A stretch of DNA of 64,000 nucleotides from Ovis canadensis. Lineage: Eukaryota > Chordata > Mammalia > Artiodactyla > Bovidae. Under the pieces are notes generated by a model. It worked only from the letters and a program-made list of their open reading frames with translations. It was not told the origin of the DNA and did not search any database. How positions within the stretch are numbered: position 1 is the stretch's first letter; each line of letters opens with the position of its first letter. Shown piece after piece: positions 46,801 to 58,429 of this stretch. The position numbers and the translations under genes are program-made. Location: the NCBI RefSeq assembly GCF_042477335.2, contig NC_091246.1, positions 22,813,001-22,877,000 of the forward strand. The letters run 5' to 3'.

Positions 46801-49800
46801 GACGCTGACTCACTTTCTGGCCATCTCGTAGTAGATCATCCGGTCAAAGTTGCTTCTCTGCTGCCATTCCTGCACAGCCCGCCACAGTCCCTCCTCCAGC
46901 GTCATGGTGGGCTTCAGGCGAGCCAGGGACCGAAGCACTGGGCTGTAAGCCATCAGGATCTGTTTCAGAGTCCAGCCCAGTCTCCACCCATCTGATTCCA
47001 CCCAGCAACTTGGACCACATAATCTAAGATAGCATGACTGAGCATGAGGAGGGTGAGAGGCAGCCTGGGAGAGCAAGGACAAGCCTTCCTGCTACTGCCA
47101 TCACAACCTCACTCACTGGAGGATGACCATCCATTCCCAGGCTAAGGCTGGGACAGGGAGCCTTGTGAGGGCTCCTTCCTTTGCAAGATTGCCTTCTCAC
47201 TATAAAAATCCCTATCCTCAGTGAGGCATGGCACGTGCCAGGCAGTCTGCTAGCACTTCATAGATTAGCCTAAAGAGTCTTCTGCACAGTTCTCTGTGTT
47301 AAGTGCAATTGTACCCCCACCCTTTTTTTTTAACAAGGGAACTGAGGTTTAGGAGGGTAATGCCTGCCAGGCTCCCAGCTCTAGGAAGAGAGAGCCCATG
47401 CCCTGTGAGCTCAACCACCACCCAGTTCTAAGAATTCTCCAGAACAAGGAGGTTCTTATTCTTGAGGCGTGCACAGAGCTCTATCCTGGACCCTGCACTC
47501 CCTCTCCTTTCTGAAGGGACATCCCCTGACCATGGACACTCAAGTCCTGTGTGAAAGCAGATGCCACCACAAAGGAGTGCAGCACCCCATCTGTGGCTCC
47601 CCACCTCACACCACAACCCTCTCTGGCTACAAGTTTCATCAATATCACCATAAGCATCATGGAAGGTCAAGTTGGCTGTACTCACAAAGCAGTGAGGTAA
47701 CTGAGATAAGGTACTGAAAGGATGTCAGGAACTTGTATGGTGATGTGTGGGACCAAAATGTGCCTGCTCAGAGCAGGGACATCACCCTCAGACTTTCTTC
47801 CCAGTATCCCTAGAAACCTAATCTGAGCATCCACCCCCAGTTCCTTTTGATCTAAAAGCTCTGATAACCTCATGACCCCCTGGCTGTTCACTCACATGAG
47901 AAAGCAGGAAAGAGCTTCAGCATCAGGACTCTGGGGAAGGTGTCTCCGGGCCAGAGACTTGAAGCGCTGCCAACGTCGGAAGTTCTCATACACGCTCTTG
48001 GGGTTACAGGAGTCATCCTGCGAAGCCTTGGACTGGTTGGTGGCCAGGCTGCCCTCCCTGGAAGTGCCATGTGACTGTGGCCCCAAGTTCACTTGGGGAA
48101 TGATGGGGGCCAGCTGGGCAGCTGGTAGTGGAGCTTGAGGTGGAAATCCTGGGGTCCAGCTTCCCTTGCCAGACTGAGCTACTCCGACAGCTGGGGCAGT
48201 CACAATGGTCTCCATTGCAGGGGTTGTTAAGAATAGGGGAACAGGATGTGCAGTACTCCTGCTGAGGGGCCCTGGAGTGCTCCAGTTGAGGGGAGCCTGA
48301 GTAAGGACAAAGGTCTGAGCCTGTGGGTGCTCCACTGGCCTTCCTTCTGACCTGACTTGGACAATGATGTTGCAAGCCCCAGGGGCACTGGGGCCATGGC
48401 CAGCATTGGGCACCAAAGGGGTCCTGGGGAAAGCTGGCAGCAGCTGGGTGCCACCAGGAGGGAATGATGGGGTCATGGAAGGTGGCAGGGGTTGCTCCCA
48501 GGGTGGCCGGTGTGGGGGGCCAGGAATGGGTGGAGGAAAGGGCATTGTCATGAAAGGAGGCAAGGAGGCACCAGGGGTCAAGGTCACATCCGTTCCCAGC
48601 TCTGGAGATGCTGTTGAGACAAAGGAGAGATTTGAATGGAGGAGGAGAATGGGAAACAGATGAAAGGTTGCTGCTGAACCATGAAAAGACACTAGGATTC
48701 TTGGCCTCCAGAGGAGAAGAATTCAATCCGGGACCAGAGATGAGGCTTGATCGCTCAGAGCTTTTGTGTAATAAAGTTTTATTAAAGTATAAAGGAGATA
48801 GAGAAAGCTTCTGACATAGGCATCAGAAGGGGGCAGAAAGAGTACACCATTGCTAGTGTTACAGTGGAGTTATATACTCTCCAATGAATCAACAGAATGT
48901 CTGGAGGTTGTAAAGACCTACTCCTATAATTTACATTTTAAATAACAGGATTAGCCAGAAGGTTTAATCCAGATATTGTCCTCAGGCAGGATACATTCAG
49001 TTCAGTTCAGCTCAGTTCAGTCCAGTTCAGTCACTCAGTCATGTCTGACTCTTTGAGACTCCATGAATTGCAGCACGCCAGGCCTCCCTGTCCATCATCA
49101 ACTCCTGGAGTTCATCCAAACTCATGTCCATCGAGTTGGTGATACCATCCAGCCATCTCATCCTCTGTCGTTCCCTTTTCCTCCTGCCTCCAGTCCATCC
49201 CAGCATCAGAGTCTTTTCCAATGAGTCAACTCTTTGTATCAGGTGGCCAAAACACTGGAGTTTCAGCTTTAGCATCATTCCTTCCAAAGAAATCCCAGGG
49301 CTCATCTCCTTCAGAATGGACTGGTTGGATCTCCTTGCAGTCCAAGGGACTCTCAAGAGTCTTCTCCAACACCACAGTTCAAAAGCATCAATTCTTCGGC
49401 GCTCAGCCTTCTTCACAGTCCAACTCTCACATCTATACTGGACCACTGGAAAAACCATAGCCTTGACTAGATGGGCCTTTGTTGGCAAAATAATGTCTCT
49501 GCTTTTGAATATGCTATCTAGGTTGGTCATAACTTTCCTTCCAAGGAGTAAGCGTCTTTTAATTTCATGGCTGCAGTCACCATCTGCAGTGATTTTGGAG
49601 CCCCCAAACATAAAGTCTGACACTTTTCCCCATCTATTTCCTGTGAAGTGATGGGACCAGCCGCCATGGTCTTAGTTTTTTGAATGTTGAGCTTTAAGCC
49701 AACTGTTTGACTCTCCTCTTTCTTTCATCAGAGGCTTTTTAGTTCCTCTTCACTTTCTGCCAAAAGGGTGGTGTCATCTGCATATCTGAGGTGATTGATA

Positions 49801-52800
49801 TTTCTCCCAGCAATCTTGATTCCAGCTTGTGCTTCTTCCTGCTCAGCATTTCTCATGATGTACTCTGCATAGAAGTTAAATAAGCAGGGTGACAATATAC
49901 AGCCTTGACGGACTCCTTTTCCTATTTGGAACCAGTCTGTTGTTCCATGTCCAGTTCTAACTGTTGCTTCCTGATCTGCATATAGGTTTCTCAAGAGGCA
50001 GGTCAGGTGGTCTGGTATTCTCATCTCTTTCAGAATTTTCCACAATTTATTGTAATCCACACAGTCAAAGGCTTTGGCATAGTCAATAAAGCAGAAATAG
50101 ATGTTTTTCTGGAACTCTCTTGCTTTTTCCATGATCCAGTGGATGTTGACAATTTGATCTCTGGTTCCTCTGCCTTTTCTAAAACCAGCTTGAACATCAG
50201 GAAGTTTACGGTTCATGTATTGCTGAAGCCTGGCTTGGAGAATTTTGAGCATTACTTTACTAGCATGTGAGATGAGTGCAATTGTGTGGTAGTTTGAGCA
50301 TTCTTTGGCATTGTTTTTCTTTGGAATTGGAATGAAAACTGACCCTTTTCAGTCCTGTGGCCACTGCTGAGTTTTCCAAATTTGCTGGCATATTGAGTGC
50401 AGCACTATCATCTTCCAGGATTTGAAACAGCTCAACTGGAATTCCATCACCTCCACTAGCTTTGTTCATAGTGATGCTTTCTAAGGCCCACTTGACTTCA
50501 CATTCCAGAATGTCTGGCTCTAGGTAAGTGATCACACCATCGTGATTATCTGGGTTGTGAAGATCTTTTTTGTACAGTTCTTCTGTGTATTCTTGCCACC
50601 TCTTCTTAATATCATCTGCTTCTGTTAGGTCCATACCATTTCTGTCCTTTTTTGAGCCCATCTTTGCATGAAATGTTTCCTTGGTATCTCTAATTTTCTT
50701 GAAGAGATCTCTTGTCTTTCCCATTCTGTTGTTTTCCTCTATTTCTTTGCATTGATCACTGAGGAAGACTTTCTTGTGTCTCCTTGCTATTCTTTGGAAC
50801 TCTGCATTCAGATGCTTGTATCTTTTCACTTCTCTTCTTTTCACAGCTATTTGTAAGGCCTCCCCAGATAGCCATTTTGCTTTTTTGCATTTCTTTTCCA
50901 TGGGGATGGTCTTGATCCCTATCTCCTATACAATGTCATGAACCTCCATCCATAGTTCATCAGGCACTCTATCTATCAGATCTAGACCCTTAAATCTATT
51001 TCTCACTTCCACTGTATAATCATAAGGGATTTGATTTAGGTCATACATGAATGGTCCAGTGGTTTTCCGTACTTTCTTCAATTTATGTATGAATTTGCCA
51101 ATAAGGAGCTCATGGTCTGAGCCACAGTCAGGTCCTGGTCTTGTTTTGCTGACTGTATAGAGCCTCTCCATCTTTGGCTGCAAAGAATATAATCAATCTG
51201 ATTTTGGTGTTGACCATCTGGTGATGTCCATGTGTAGAGTCTTCTCTTGTGTTGTTGGAAGAGGGTGTTTGCTATGACCAGTGCATATTCTTGGCAAAAC
51301 TCTATTAGCCTTTGCCCAGCTTCATTGCATATTCCAAGGCCAAATTTGCCTGTTACTCCAGGTGTTTCTTGACTTCCTACTTTTGCATTCCAGTCCCCTA
51401 CAATGAAAAGGATATCTTTTTTGGGTGTTAGTTCTAAAAGGTCTTGTAGGTCTTCATAGAACCGTTCAACTTCAGCTTCTTCAGTGTTACTGGTTGGGGC
51501 ATAGACTTGGATTACTGTGATATTGAATGGTTTGCCTCTTAGACGAACAGAGATCATTCTGTCATTTTTGAGATTGCATCCAAGTACTGCATTTCGGACT
51601 CTTTTGTTGACCATGATGACTACTCCATTTCTTCTAAGGGAACCCTGCCCACAGTAGTAGATATAATGGTCATCTGAGTTAAATTCACCCATTCCAGCCC
51701 ATTTTAGTTTGCTGATTCCTAGAATGTCGACATTCACCCTTGCCATCTCCTGTTTGACCACTTCCAATTTGCCTTGATTCACGGACCTGACATTCCAGGT
51801 TCCTATGCAATGTTGCTCTTACAGCATCGGACCTTGCTTCTATCATCAGTCACATCCACAACTGGGTATTGTTTTTACTTTGGCTCATCCCTTCATTCTT
51901 TCTGGAGTTATTTCTCCACTGATCTCCAGTAGCATATTGGGCACCTACCAATCTGGGGAGTTCCTCTTTCAGTATCCTATCATTTTGCCTTTTCATACTG
52001 TTCATGGGGTTCTCAAGGCAAGAAACTTGAAGTGGTTTGCCATTCCCTTCTCCAGTGGACCACATTCTGTCAGGATACATTATTGTTATGTAATCCTGTA
52101 ATTTATATATATATATATATAATCCTTGTAAAGACCTCACCAGATCTACTCCCATAATTTAAGATAACAGGATTAGCCAGAAAGTTTAATCCAGAAACTG
52201 TCCTCAGGCAGGATACATTATTGTTATATAATCCTAAGGAATGTAGAGGGGAAAAATAAAGTTTGTTCTCTCTTCCTCCTTGAGAATTCCAGACCCCTCT
52301 CTCCTTGGGAACCCCTAGACTTCTTATCAACCTGCCTAGGAAATGACTCTCTCACTGGGGCTGAGGTTCTCTGGAGAGAATCAGAGTGTAAATCTCCACA
52401 GATGAGGACACCTGGACAGCATGTGCAGCCTGGACAGGTCTTCTAATGATTTTCACGATCTGACCTCTGGGTGAGAAATATTCCCCTGGTGACCTCACTC
52501 CTAGCCACCAAGGTCCCTGAGCCCTGTCTGCCAAGAAGAAATCTCCTCAGCAAGTGCTGACTCAGAGAGCCTCCCTCAGGCACTCCCTGGCACCCAAACC
52601 TCACAGGCTGTCTCCCAGACCCAGAACTGGGTGGACTTCTGCTCTGTGAGAAACGCCCCTCAGCAGGTACACTAGCAGGTGGGGCCCTTCTCCAAGGTAA
52701 GTTCTAGCCACCCAAAGACCCTTTGTGGACAGTCATTGTTTAAAATATTAGGGCCCCACCTCCACCTCAGTCTTCCTTTTCCTTGTGCTCAGTATAAATC

Positions 52801-54231
52801 CTCTCACTCTTTTCAAGCCTCACAAAACAAAAATAATGGAAAATATCACTCGAATGAAATTCTGATACAAACCCATAACACACTGGCTCAGCATGCACAG
52901 CAGAATCACCACAGCAGAATCACCACAGCAGACAGTTAATAGCCCAGTGCCCAGAGCCATGGCATCACTCTAGGAGTTCTCTTTGTAGGAACTGTGGGGA
53001 ATCTGAGAAGTGGGCATCTGTCCCTTAAATTCTGTCATTTCACAGCCGGTGAATGGCTGCAGAGGATTAGACAAGGGCCGGGGAATTGTCATGTTACATT
53101 GGTTGTGGGAGTATAGACTGCCTGGGGTCCTTCCCCTCTGAGTTCCCAATAACAGAGAGTGAAAGACTGAGAAACAGGCATGATCCAGGTGCCATTGTAA
53201 TAAAGTTGTCTGTAACACATCCCTGTTCAGGAGAAAAAGGTACATGCCACGTGCACCTAATTAATCAGAACAGGTGTCATAGGACTTTTACTCATAACAG
53301 AGAAGATTGTCTGCCTGCTTCTGGGCTACACTCTTTACCCCCTTTAAAGAGGAAATCAGCTTTCACTGACATTCCACCAGAACTAACCACCCTCCACATC
53401 TGTTCCCTGTCCACAAAGGAGTGATGTGAAAAATGAATAAACTCCTTGTCTCAAGATGTGCAGGAAGTCCACCAGGAGACATTGGACAAGATGAAGTAGG
53501 TCTAAAGAACTGCTTTTCTACAAAAGGAAGAACAGTATAAGACATCTTGAGAAACTGAGGCCTGTCTTGGTTGACGTTACATGGATGCCCATCACTGTCA
53601 AAGCCAAGGCAACTGTTACCTGAACTGAGACATCAGCTGTGAGCTGGAAGGAGTGGAGAAGGTCTGGACTGCAGCAGTTAGAGTAACTTCCTGCCTAGCT
53701 CTCAGAGGAAATTTCACTGCAGGTGTCACCACACACAGTCCCATCGAATACTTTTCTACTAAGACTATCTCTCCCCATGGCCCAATTAGATACAGTATGC
53801 CCCAGTCCAAACGCCTCAGAAAGACATGGGGTGGGGGCAAGCTTCGGGTACCTAAGAAACACGATACGGGGCTAGGTCCTCCTCATGACCCTTCCTGTGT
53901 CACCACCAGGAGATCACCCACACTTTCTACACACACGTTTCAAAGTGGTTATCTTCCTTCTAGAAATAATTGAGCCTGCCTGCTGCCATCCTTTCTCCAT
54001 ACCCAGGGCAATTTCCCTTGATCCACTTCAGTGAACCCTCCTCCCCAGCGCAGTCTCGTTTCTTCAGGCCCTTCAGTCTCCCCAGATGTCCTTAGAGGTC
54101 CAAGGCTCTCTCCTTCCTCAACTTCAGTTCAACCATGTGCCCACAGTGAAATGTCACATGTGGACTCAGAGGTCTGAGAAATGGCAGGGAACACAACCCC
54201 AGCCTACAGGCTTACCTCCTTCTGAAGCCAT
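42348..54231 (-). CDS. NUTM2: NUT family member 2 (NUTM2-like), seven coding exons
   Basis: Joining seven exons (54231-54216, 48610-47896, 46942-46814, 45770-45598, 45178-44883, 43702-43586, 43094-42348) gives 2193 nt, an uninterrupted 730-codon frame. Human members of the family are of similar length (about 750 residues for NUTM2F). The start MASEGASPEL parallels the human MASNGAYPVL. Diagnostic blocks follow: proline-rich N-terminus, [100 protein letters not shown], and a basic C-terminus [20 protein letters not shown] (likely bipartite nuclear signal, residues about 711-726). The family is nuclear, testis-expressed and of unsettled biochemical role; human NUTM2A/B fuse to YWHAE in endometrial stromal sarcoma. 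All introns are GT-AG and phases agree, so the locus looks functional. Which paralogue (A/B or F/G lineage) it is cannot be decided here. Confidence 0.93.
43586..43702 (-). CDS. NUTM2: NUTM2 exon 6
   Basis: 117 nt in phase 0, bounded by tttctgttccag and GAGGAG/GTGAGC. It encodes [19 protein letters not shown] and the acidic [12 protein letters not shown]. Confidence 0.95.
43816..43848. repeat. (CA)n microsatellite in NUTM2 intron 5
   Basis: About sixteen uninterrupted CA units. A looser CA-rich tract follows the L1 at 44661-44775. Confidence 0.97.
43885..44660 (+). mobile_element. L1 LINE 3' end in NUTM2 intron 5
   Basis: ggggtttctgggtcatatgg, tttacaatagccaggaaggc, tcatcaacagataaatggat and the terminal gaagcaattatactccaata with an A-tail. 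It lies antisense to the gene. A purine tract (gggaaggggaaggggaaaaa) lies at 44304-44352. Confidence 0.9.
44883..45178 (-). CDS. NUTM2: NUTM2 exon 5
   Basis: 296 nt entered in phase 1 after ctctgcctcag and ending ACCAAG/GTGGGC. It starts with a basic stretch ([20 protein letters not shown]), then [20 protein letters not shown] and the acidic [19 protein letters not shown]. The donor GTGGGC is weaker than the others. Confidence 0.93.
45598..45770 (-). CDS. NUTM2: NUTM2 exon 4
   Basis: 173 nt, acceptor tcactcccag, donor AAAG/GTAACA. It encodes [20 protein letters not shown] and a proline-rich part. The GTAACA donor departs from consensus but keeps the frame into exon 5. Confidence 0.92.
46814..46942 (-). 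CDS. NUTM2: NUTM2 exon 3
   Basis: 129 nt between gatggcttacag and AGAAA/GTGAGT. It encodes [20 protein letters not shown], then [20 protein letters not shown], the most conserved block of the family. Confidence 0.95.
47220..47395 (+). repeat. MIR SINE in NUTM2 intron 2
   Basis: acgtgccaggcagtctgcta, then aacaagggaactgaggttta in MIR order, interrupted by a T-run. Confidence 0.65.
47896..48610 (-). CDS. NUTM2: NUTM2 exon 2 (proline-rich)
   Basis: 715 nt, acceptor tttgtctcaacag, donor CTCAT/GTGAGT. It begins [19 protein letters not shown], is rich in proline through [14 protein letters not shown], carries [20 protein letters not shown] and ends DAEALSCFL. Long overlapping frames here (48013-48726, -) are shadows. 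Confidence 0.95.
48685..48997 (-). mobile_element. ERV LTR 3' part in NUTM2 intron 1
   Basis: On the minus strand: ctttaataaaactttattac (poly(A) signal) then gctctgagcgatcaagcctc and attgaattcttctcctctgg. This is the end of a ruminant LTR in the same orientation as NUTM2. The rest lies beyond the Bov-B, at 52071. Confidence 0.75.
48998..52070 (-). mobile_element. Nearly full-length Bov-B LINE in NUTM2 intron 1
   Basis: 3073 bp between exact 11-bp target duplications caggatacatt (48987-48997 and 52071-52081). Leftward it has a 5' region, an APE-type endonuclease (frame 51782-51078, with [16 protein letters not shown] and NQIDYIL), a linker (50901-50260), the reverse transcriptase (50252-49728, with [10 protein letters not shown] and [11 protein letters not shown]) and the C-terminal part (49623-49039), then CAGTTCAGTT units. 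Four frame breaks make it inactive. It lies in the gene's own orientation inside an LTR. Confidence 0.96.
52071..52345 (-). mobile_element. ERV LTR 5' part, with internal duplication
   Basis: Continues the LTR broken at 48997. The block aacaggattagccagaaggt...ctcaggcaggatacatt appears once left of the Bov-B (48945-48997) and again at 52168-52220, so the LTR carries a tandem duplication of about 130 bp, separated by a TA repeat (52107-52123). Confidence 0.7.
52346..54215 (-). other. Rest of NUTM2 intron 1
   Basis: No named repeat. Frames at 53086-53424 and 53653-53973 (+) run opposite to the gene and have no familiar motif. A short tandem (agcagaatcaccac twice) is at 52900-52930. Confidence 0.45.
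54216..54231 (-). CDS. NUTM2: NUTM2 exon 1 (start codon)
   Basis: Sixteen coding nucleotides, ATGGCTTCAGAAGGAG, followed by GTAAGC. The context GGAATGG has G at -3 and +4. With the first two bases of exon 2 it gives MASEGA. The frame is also open upstream for 44 codons to an ATG at 54363, but the downstream start is the one shared with human NUTM2. Confidence 0.9.
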
Positions 54232-54363
54232 TCCCACAGGCTTGGACACGGACCACTGCTGCCCGGTAGCCTCAATGAGAAAAGTCAAGACCAAGACCCA
54301 GAGAGGGGCCTGCTCCAGCAGATGCTCAGCATCCAAGTAAAGGAGGGAAATGTTTGAATTCAA

Positions 54364-55618
54364 ACAGTAGAATGTGGAACTGAAACATTCTGCAGCGGGG
54401 GAGGGGCAGAAGGCAGGGGGACCTGGGTGGGGTGAGCAGACATTCCATGAACGGCTCTGGCAGGAAGGCGAGAACCAGAAGTTCCTTCCACATTACATCG
54501 TGATGACACAATTGGTGTCTGCCTCTTTGTCAATTTATCAATTATTTCTCAGTTTCACAGCAACAACATTGGACTTGATCTTCCACCTATTTCACTTTTT
54601 TTTCCATCAACCTAGTTTTGTGTCCCTCAACTCACTCTGCTTCCTAACTGGATCTTGACTTGCTTCAACAGAGACTAGACTTTCAGAACAAGTTTGGAAG
54701 AACTTTTAGTCTTATAAACCCTTAGGTATTAATGGCTACATGGAGCTGAGAGTTTGAAATTAGGATTGTCTCAGCAGATGCAGGGTGTTTGGTTGCTGTT
54801 TGTACATCATTCCTAAGGAAGCAGTCCTTGTGCCCCAACCAACATTCAGCAGGACTTTCCTTACTAACGATCCTTTTTGCTGGAAAATGCCCATCTATCA
54901 AAAAGCCATCATGCAGCCCACATGTCTAAGACCAGAATTCACTGTGTTTCTCATAGCATTACATTGTTGTTAAATATTTAGTTTTTTATCTTTTAAATTA
55001 TTTTAGTGTAATACTTAAAACAAGTAACACCTTCTCATGGTTCAAAATCAAATTGTGAGAAATGGAATATGCGTGACATATTTCCACCTCTTTCCCCACT
55101 TCAATTCAATCTTTCTTTCCCAGAGAAAACCAGAGTTATCTGTTTCATTAAAATCTTTCCAGAGATGTGTTTTGCAACTAAATACGAATGTAATTGATAT
55201 TCATTTTTTAAAAATGTCTCCAGTTTTTTTTTCTGGTTGAAAATTCATATATGTTCCAATATATCCAAGTATACTTTCAATGATTGTTTTTGTATTTTGT
55301 ATTAAGCTCCTCTGTTTCTGGACTTAATTCATAGAACAAGAATTTCTACAGTCTTTTAAATTTCAAATTACCTGGAAAGGTAGGATGGCCAGATCAAGCA
55401 AATAAAAATAATAAGTGCCTAAATGAATTTGATTTTTGAATTTCACATAAACAACAGAATAGCTTTTAGTCTAGTTGTGCCCTATGCAATATTTTTGACA
55501 TAGTTTTATGCAAATTATTTTCCTCATTATCTGATATCTGCATTTAACAAAATCTGTATTTTATCTGGCAGTACTACCAAAAAAGTGTAATATAGTAAAC
55601 TATTATTCATCATTCTTC
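54364..55618. other. NUTM2 upstream flank, nothing recognised
   Basis: The promoter of NUTM2 should lie here, but there is no CpG island and no convincing TATA box. 54960-55260 reads like an old interspersed repeat (ccagagaaaaccagagttat, tttccagagatgtgttttgc) that I cannot name. Confidence 0.4.
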
Positions 55619-55629
55619 TGAGAAAGAGA

Positions 55630-55839
55630 GGCTTCCCTTGTGACTCAGACAGTAAAGAATCTGCCTGCCATGCAGGAGACTCAGTTTCGATCCCTAGGTC
55701 GGGAAGATCCCCTGGGGAAGGAAATGGCAATCCACTCCAGTATTCTTGCCTAGAGAATTCCTGGACAGAGGAGCCTGGTGGGCACAGTCCATGGGGCTGC
55801 AAAGAGTCGGACACGACTGAGCGACCACAGTTTACACTA
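55630..55839 (+). mobile_element. Bov-tA SINE with target-site duplication
   Basis: Forward element: ggcttcccttgtgactcaga, tcgatccctaggtcgggaag, then a Bov-A monomer to cacgactgagcgac. The direct repeat tgagaaagaga at 55619-55629 and 55840-55850 is exact. Confidence 0.96.
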
Positions 55840-55850
55840 TGAGAAAGAGA

Positions 55851-57284
55851 ACTGGGAATAAAGAGACTGAAGTGTGCATCTTGGGTCCAACACAAAACAC
55901 AACTGCACACACACAAAATCTGCAGACTCTGGATGAAATGGATTTGGAAGAGCCATCACATGGCATTGAAAGTTTAGGCTTAGTAGGACTAAGGACAGAA
56001 ATGAGGAACGAGAAGGTAAAAACTCTTCTCTTTCCTTGTGTTTAAAGGACTAAATATCCCAGAGCACTGGTTTTTCTGGATGTTAAAAATCTATTACCCA
56101 TGAAATGGACGTGCACCTTGAGAAAAATGCCAAAAGTTTATCTAGCAATGTCCAATCCCCATTCACACAAATCCACTTCCATCTAAACCCTAGCCTGCAA
56201 ATCCTGCTTATAAGCTTGTGAATTTCCTGTCTGCATTACATACCCTTGCTCTTTAGGCTCATCATTGGATATGGACCCACCTGCCTGGAAATAATGGGAG
56301 CATCTCTTTTTTAAATAATTTGCCTGATTCTTATTTTCATATTGAGAATCAATGTCAGTTTATCACTATCAAAATGATATGAAAGAATATTCGCCTTTTG
56401 TGTTGTGAGATGAAAGGATTTTAGGAATCTTGTCAAGGGATATGAAGGGTGAAAACTTCAGAGGACTTCAAGCAGATCTCTTGGGAGACAATAGTTACTC
56501 CCTGCAATAGCAGGGATTGTGGGGTACTGGGGAAAGAAAGAGGTTTAGAAGGACAGTTCCATATGGTGAAAAAGACTCCTGTTGGTGCTTATGAAGTTCC
56601 TTGCGCCTTGCAAGGAAAAATGGACTCAAAAGGTGAAAAGATGAGGTGAGAGTATTTAAAGTAATATCATGGTGAACTTTATATCAAGAAACTCCTGTTG
56701 GGGACTGAAAAAATAACTTGGAAATATGGCTCAGTACTTGGACTTTTATCATGAAGGAAAACATAAATGATATTCAGCCAATGCTAGACTTGATGCTAGA
56801 GGGATGGTGAGGCAGAATACAAGAAAGGAAAGCTTTCTTGATGCTTTCTCCCCTTGTTCAGTCCTTCAACCAGTTACAAGATTCTCACTCATAACTCTGA
56901 TGAAGTATGTGAATGAGGCCTCTCAGGGCCACTGATACAAAAATTGCATTATGTAAAAGTTATCTGATCTCAATTCTGCAATCATTTTTGTACTACTTCA
57001 AAATACTACACCCCAGAGACAGATATAATCAAATCAGCCCAAATATGATTTGGGAAGACCAGACAAAGAAGGAAGTATCTAAAATTCCTTTAAATCATGA
57101 TCTCTGACTATTCCTATAGAGACGCTGGGGGCAGGCATTGATCACAAAGAAAAAGTATCTCTGGACACGGATCACAAGCATCAGAAGACAGTTCATCTTC
57201 CACACCACTATAGAACATTAAAGACAGGAAGAGACACAATGTTTATGTCTTGTGGAGTTTTCAAGTCTGCACTTGGAAGCTCTT
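55851..57284. other. Spacer, nothing recognised
   Basis: About 1.4 kb of AT-rich sequence without coding exons, RNA genes or repeats I can name. Confidence 0.4.
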
Positions 57285-57560
57285 GCTGCTGCTGCTGCTG
57301 CTAAGTCGCTTCAGTCGTGTCCGACTCTGTGTGACCCCAGAGACGACAGCCCACAAGGCTCCCCCACCCCTGGGATTCTCTAGGCAAGAATACTGGAGTA
57401 GGTTGCCATTTCCTTCTCCAATGCATGAAAGTGAAAAGTGAAAGTGAAGTTGCTCAGTTGTGTCGACTCTTAGCGACCCCATGGACTGCAGCCTACCAGG
57501 CTCCTCCGTCCATGGGATTTTCCAGGCAAGAGTACTGGAGTGGGTTGTCATTGCTTCTCT
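57285..57560 (-). mobile_element. Bov-A2 SINE
   Basis: Reverse-oriented Bov-A2 preceded by a (CTG) run: gtcgcttcagtcgtgtccga, gatgcatgaaagtgaaaagt-type linker and ccatgggattttccaggcaa. Confidence 0.95.
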
Positions 57561-58425
57561 TAGTACAGTTAAATTTGAGAGATCTTCAGAAGCTTTCCGT
57601 TGAGTGAGAAATGCTCTAATCTTGCAGTTGACCAGAAAGAGGATTTGCTGGCGAGGATTACACAGTCAGGTCACTAAGTTGATTACTATTTATTTTTTTA
57701 TTGCCAACTGAAATTTTGCAATATATTACCAAAAAAGGGGGAGAGTAAAATTGTTCCCAGAGTATTAATACCTGTTGTGTTTAAATTGAATCAGACTGTA
57801 ACCCTTACTCAGGGTTACAACAAAAACTTTACAAAGGAAACACTCAATATTTACTGAAAAAAAACTCCATGTATTAAATACACTACAAAAAAATATTCTA
57901 GTAGAGTATATGCATTTGGAAGAACTCTAGGAATGGAATCAGGAGAAAGCATCTTAAGGGTGTTCCCAGGTCTGAAACTCTTTGCTGGAATTGTTCTTTA
58001 ACAGAAACGTCCAGCTTGCTAGGAAAAAGACCTACTTGCTTTTGACAGGCATAAACAAGAAGCAAGCAACTGCAGTCTGAAGGTCACGAAAGCATTTGCT
58101 CCAATTTGAGGATATTGTGATAAGGATGGAGCTCTCCAAAACTCTTTGCATCTAAGCGCAAGGACTTCACGTGTGCAATTTAAAAATCACAAGTGCTCAT
58201 CTCACGAGAGCTAGTTTTAAGAGAGTACCACAAAGTTTCCAGCAAGAGACATAGCCAGCAAGGAGACAAGCTCCTCAGGATACCCCGACCCTCCATTTCT
58301 CTCCTCTCCAGCAGGAACTTAAAAGGACAGTTTCCCACAGGTCCTGTGCTTGCAAGAACAGGACCCTAGGGGCTCCGGGCACTCGAAGTGTGGTTGTCTA
58401 ATGGCTCTTCTGAGTGTCTGCTGAG
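57561..58425. other. Spacer upstream of the 58.5-kb CpG spot
   Basis: No named repeat or gene; the last 150 bp become more GC-rich toward the candidate promoter. Confidence 0.4.
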
Positions 58426-58429
58426 GGTG

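Noticed and set aside
48013..48726. 237-codon minus frame overlapping NUTM2 exon 2
   Set aside because: It is in a different register; the NUTM2 frame is supported by splice phase and family motifs.
53653..53973. 106-codon plus frame in NUTM2 intron 1
   Set aside because: Opposite strand to the gene, no familiar motif, no promoter or splice support.
57285..57304. (CTG)n run suggesting a triplet expansion
   Set aside because: It is the ordinary CAG/CTG tail of a Bov-A2 SINE; the same holds at 26688-26702, 33894-33912 and 59282-59302.
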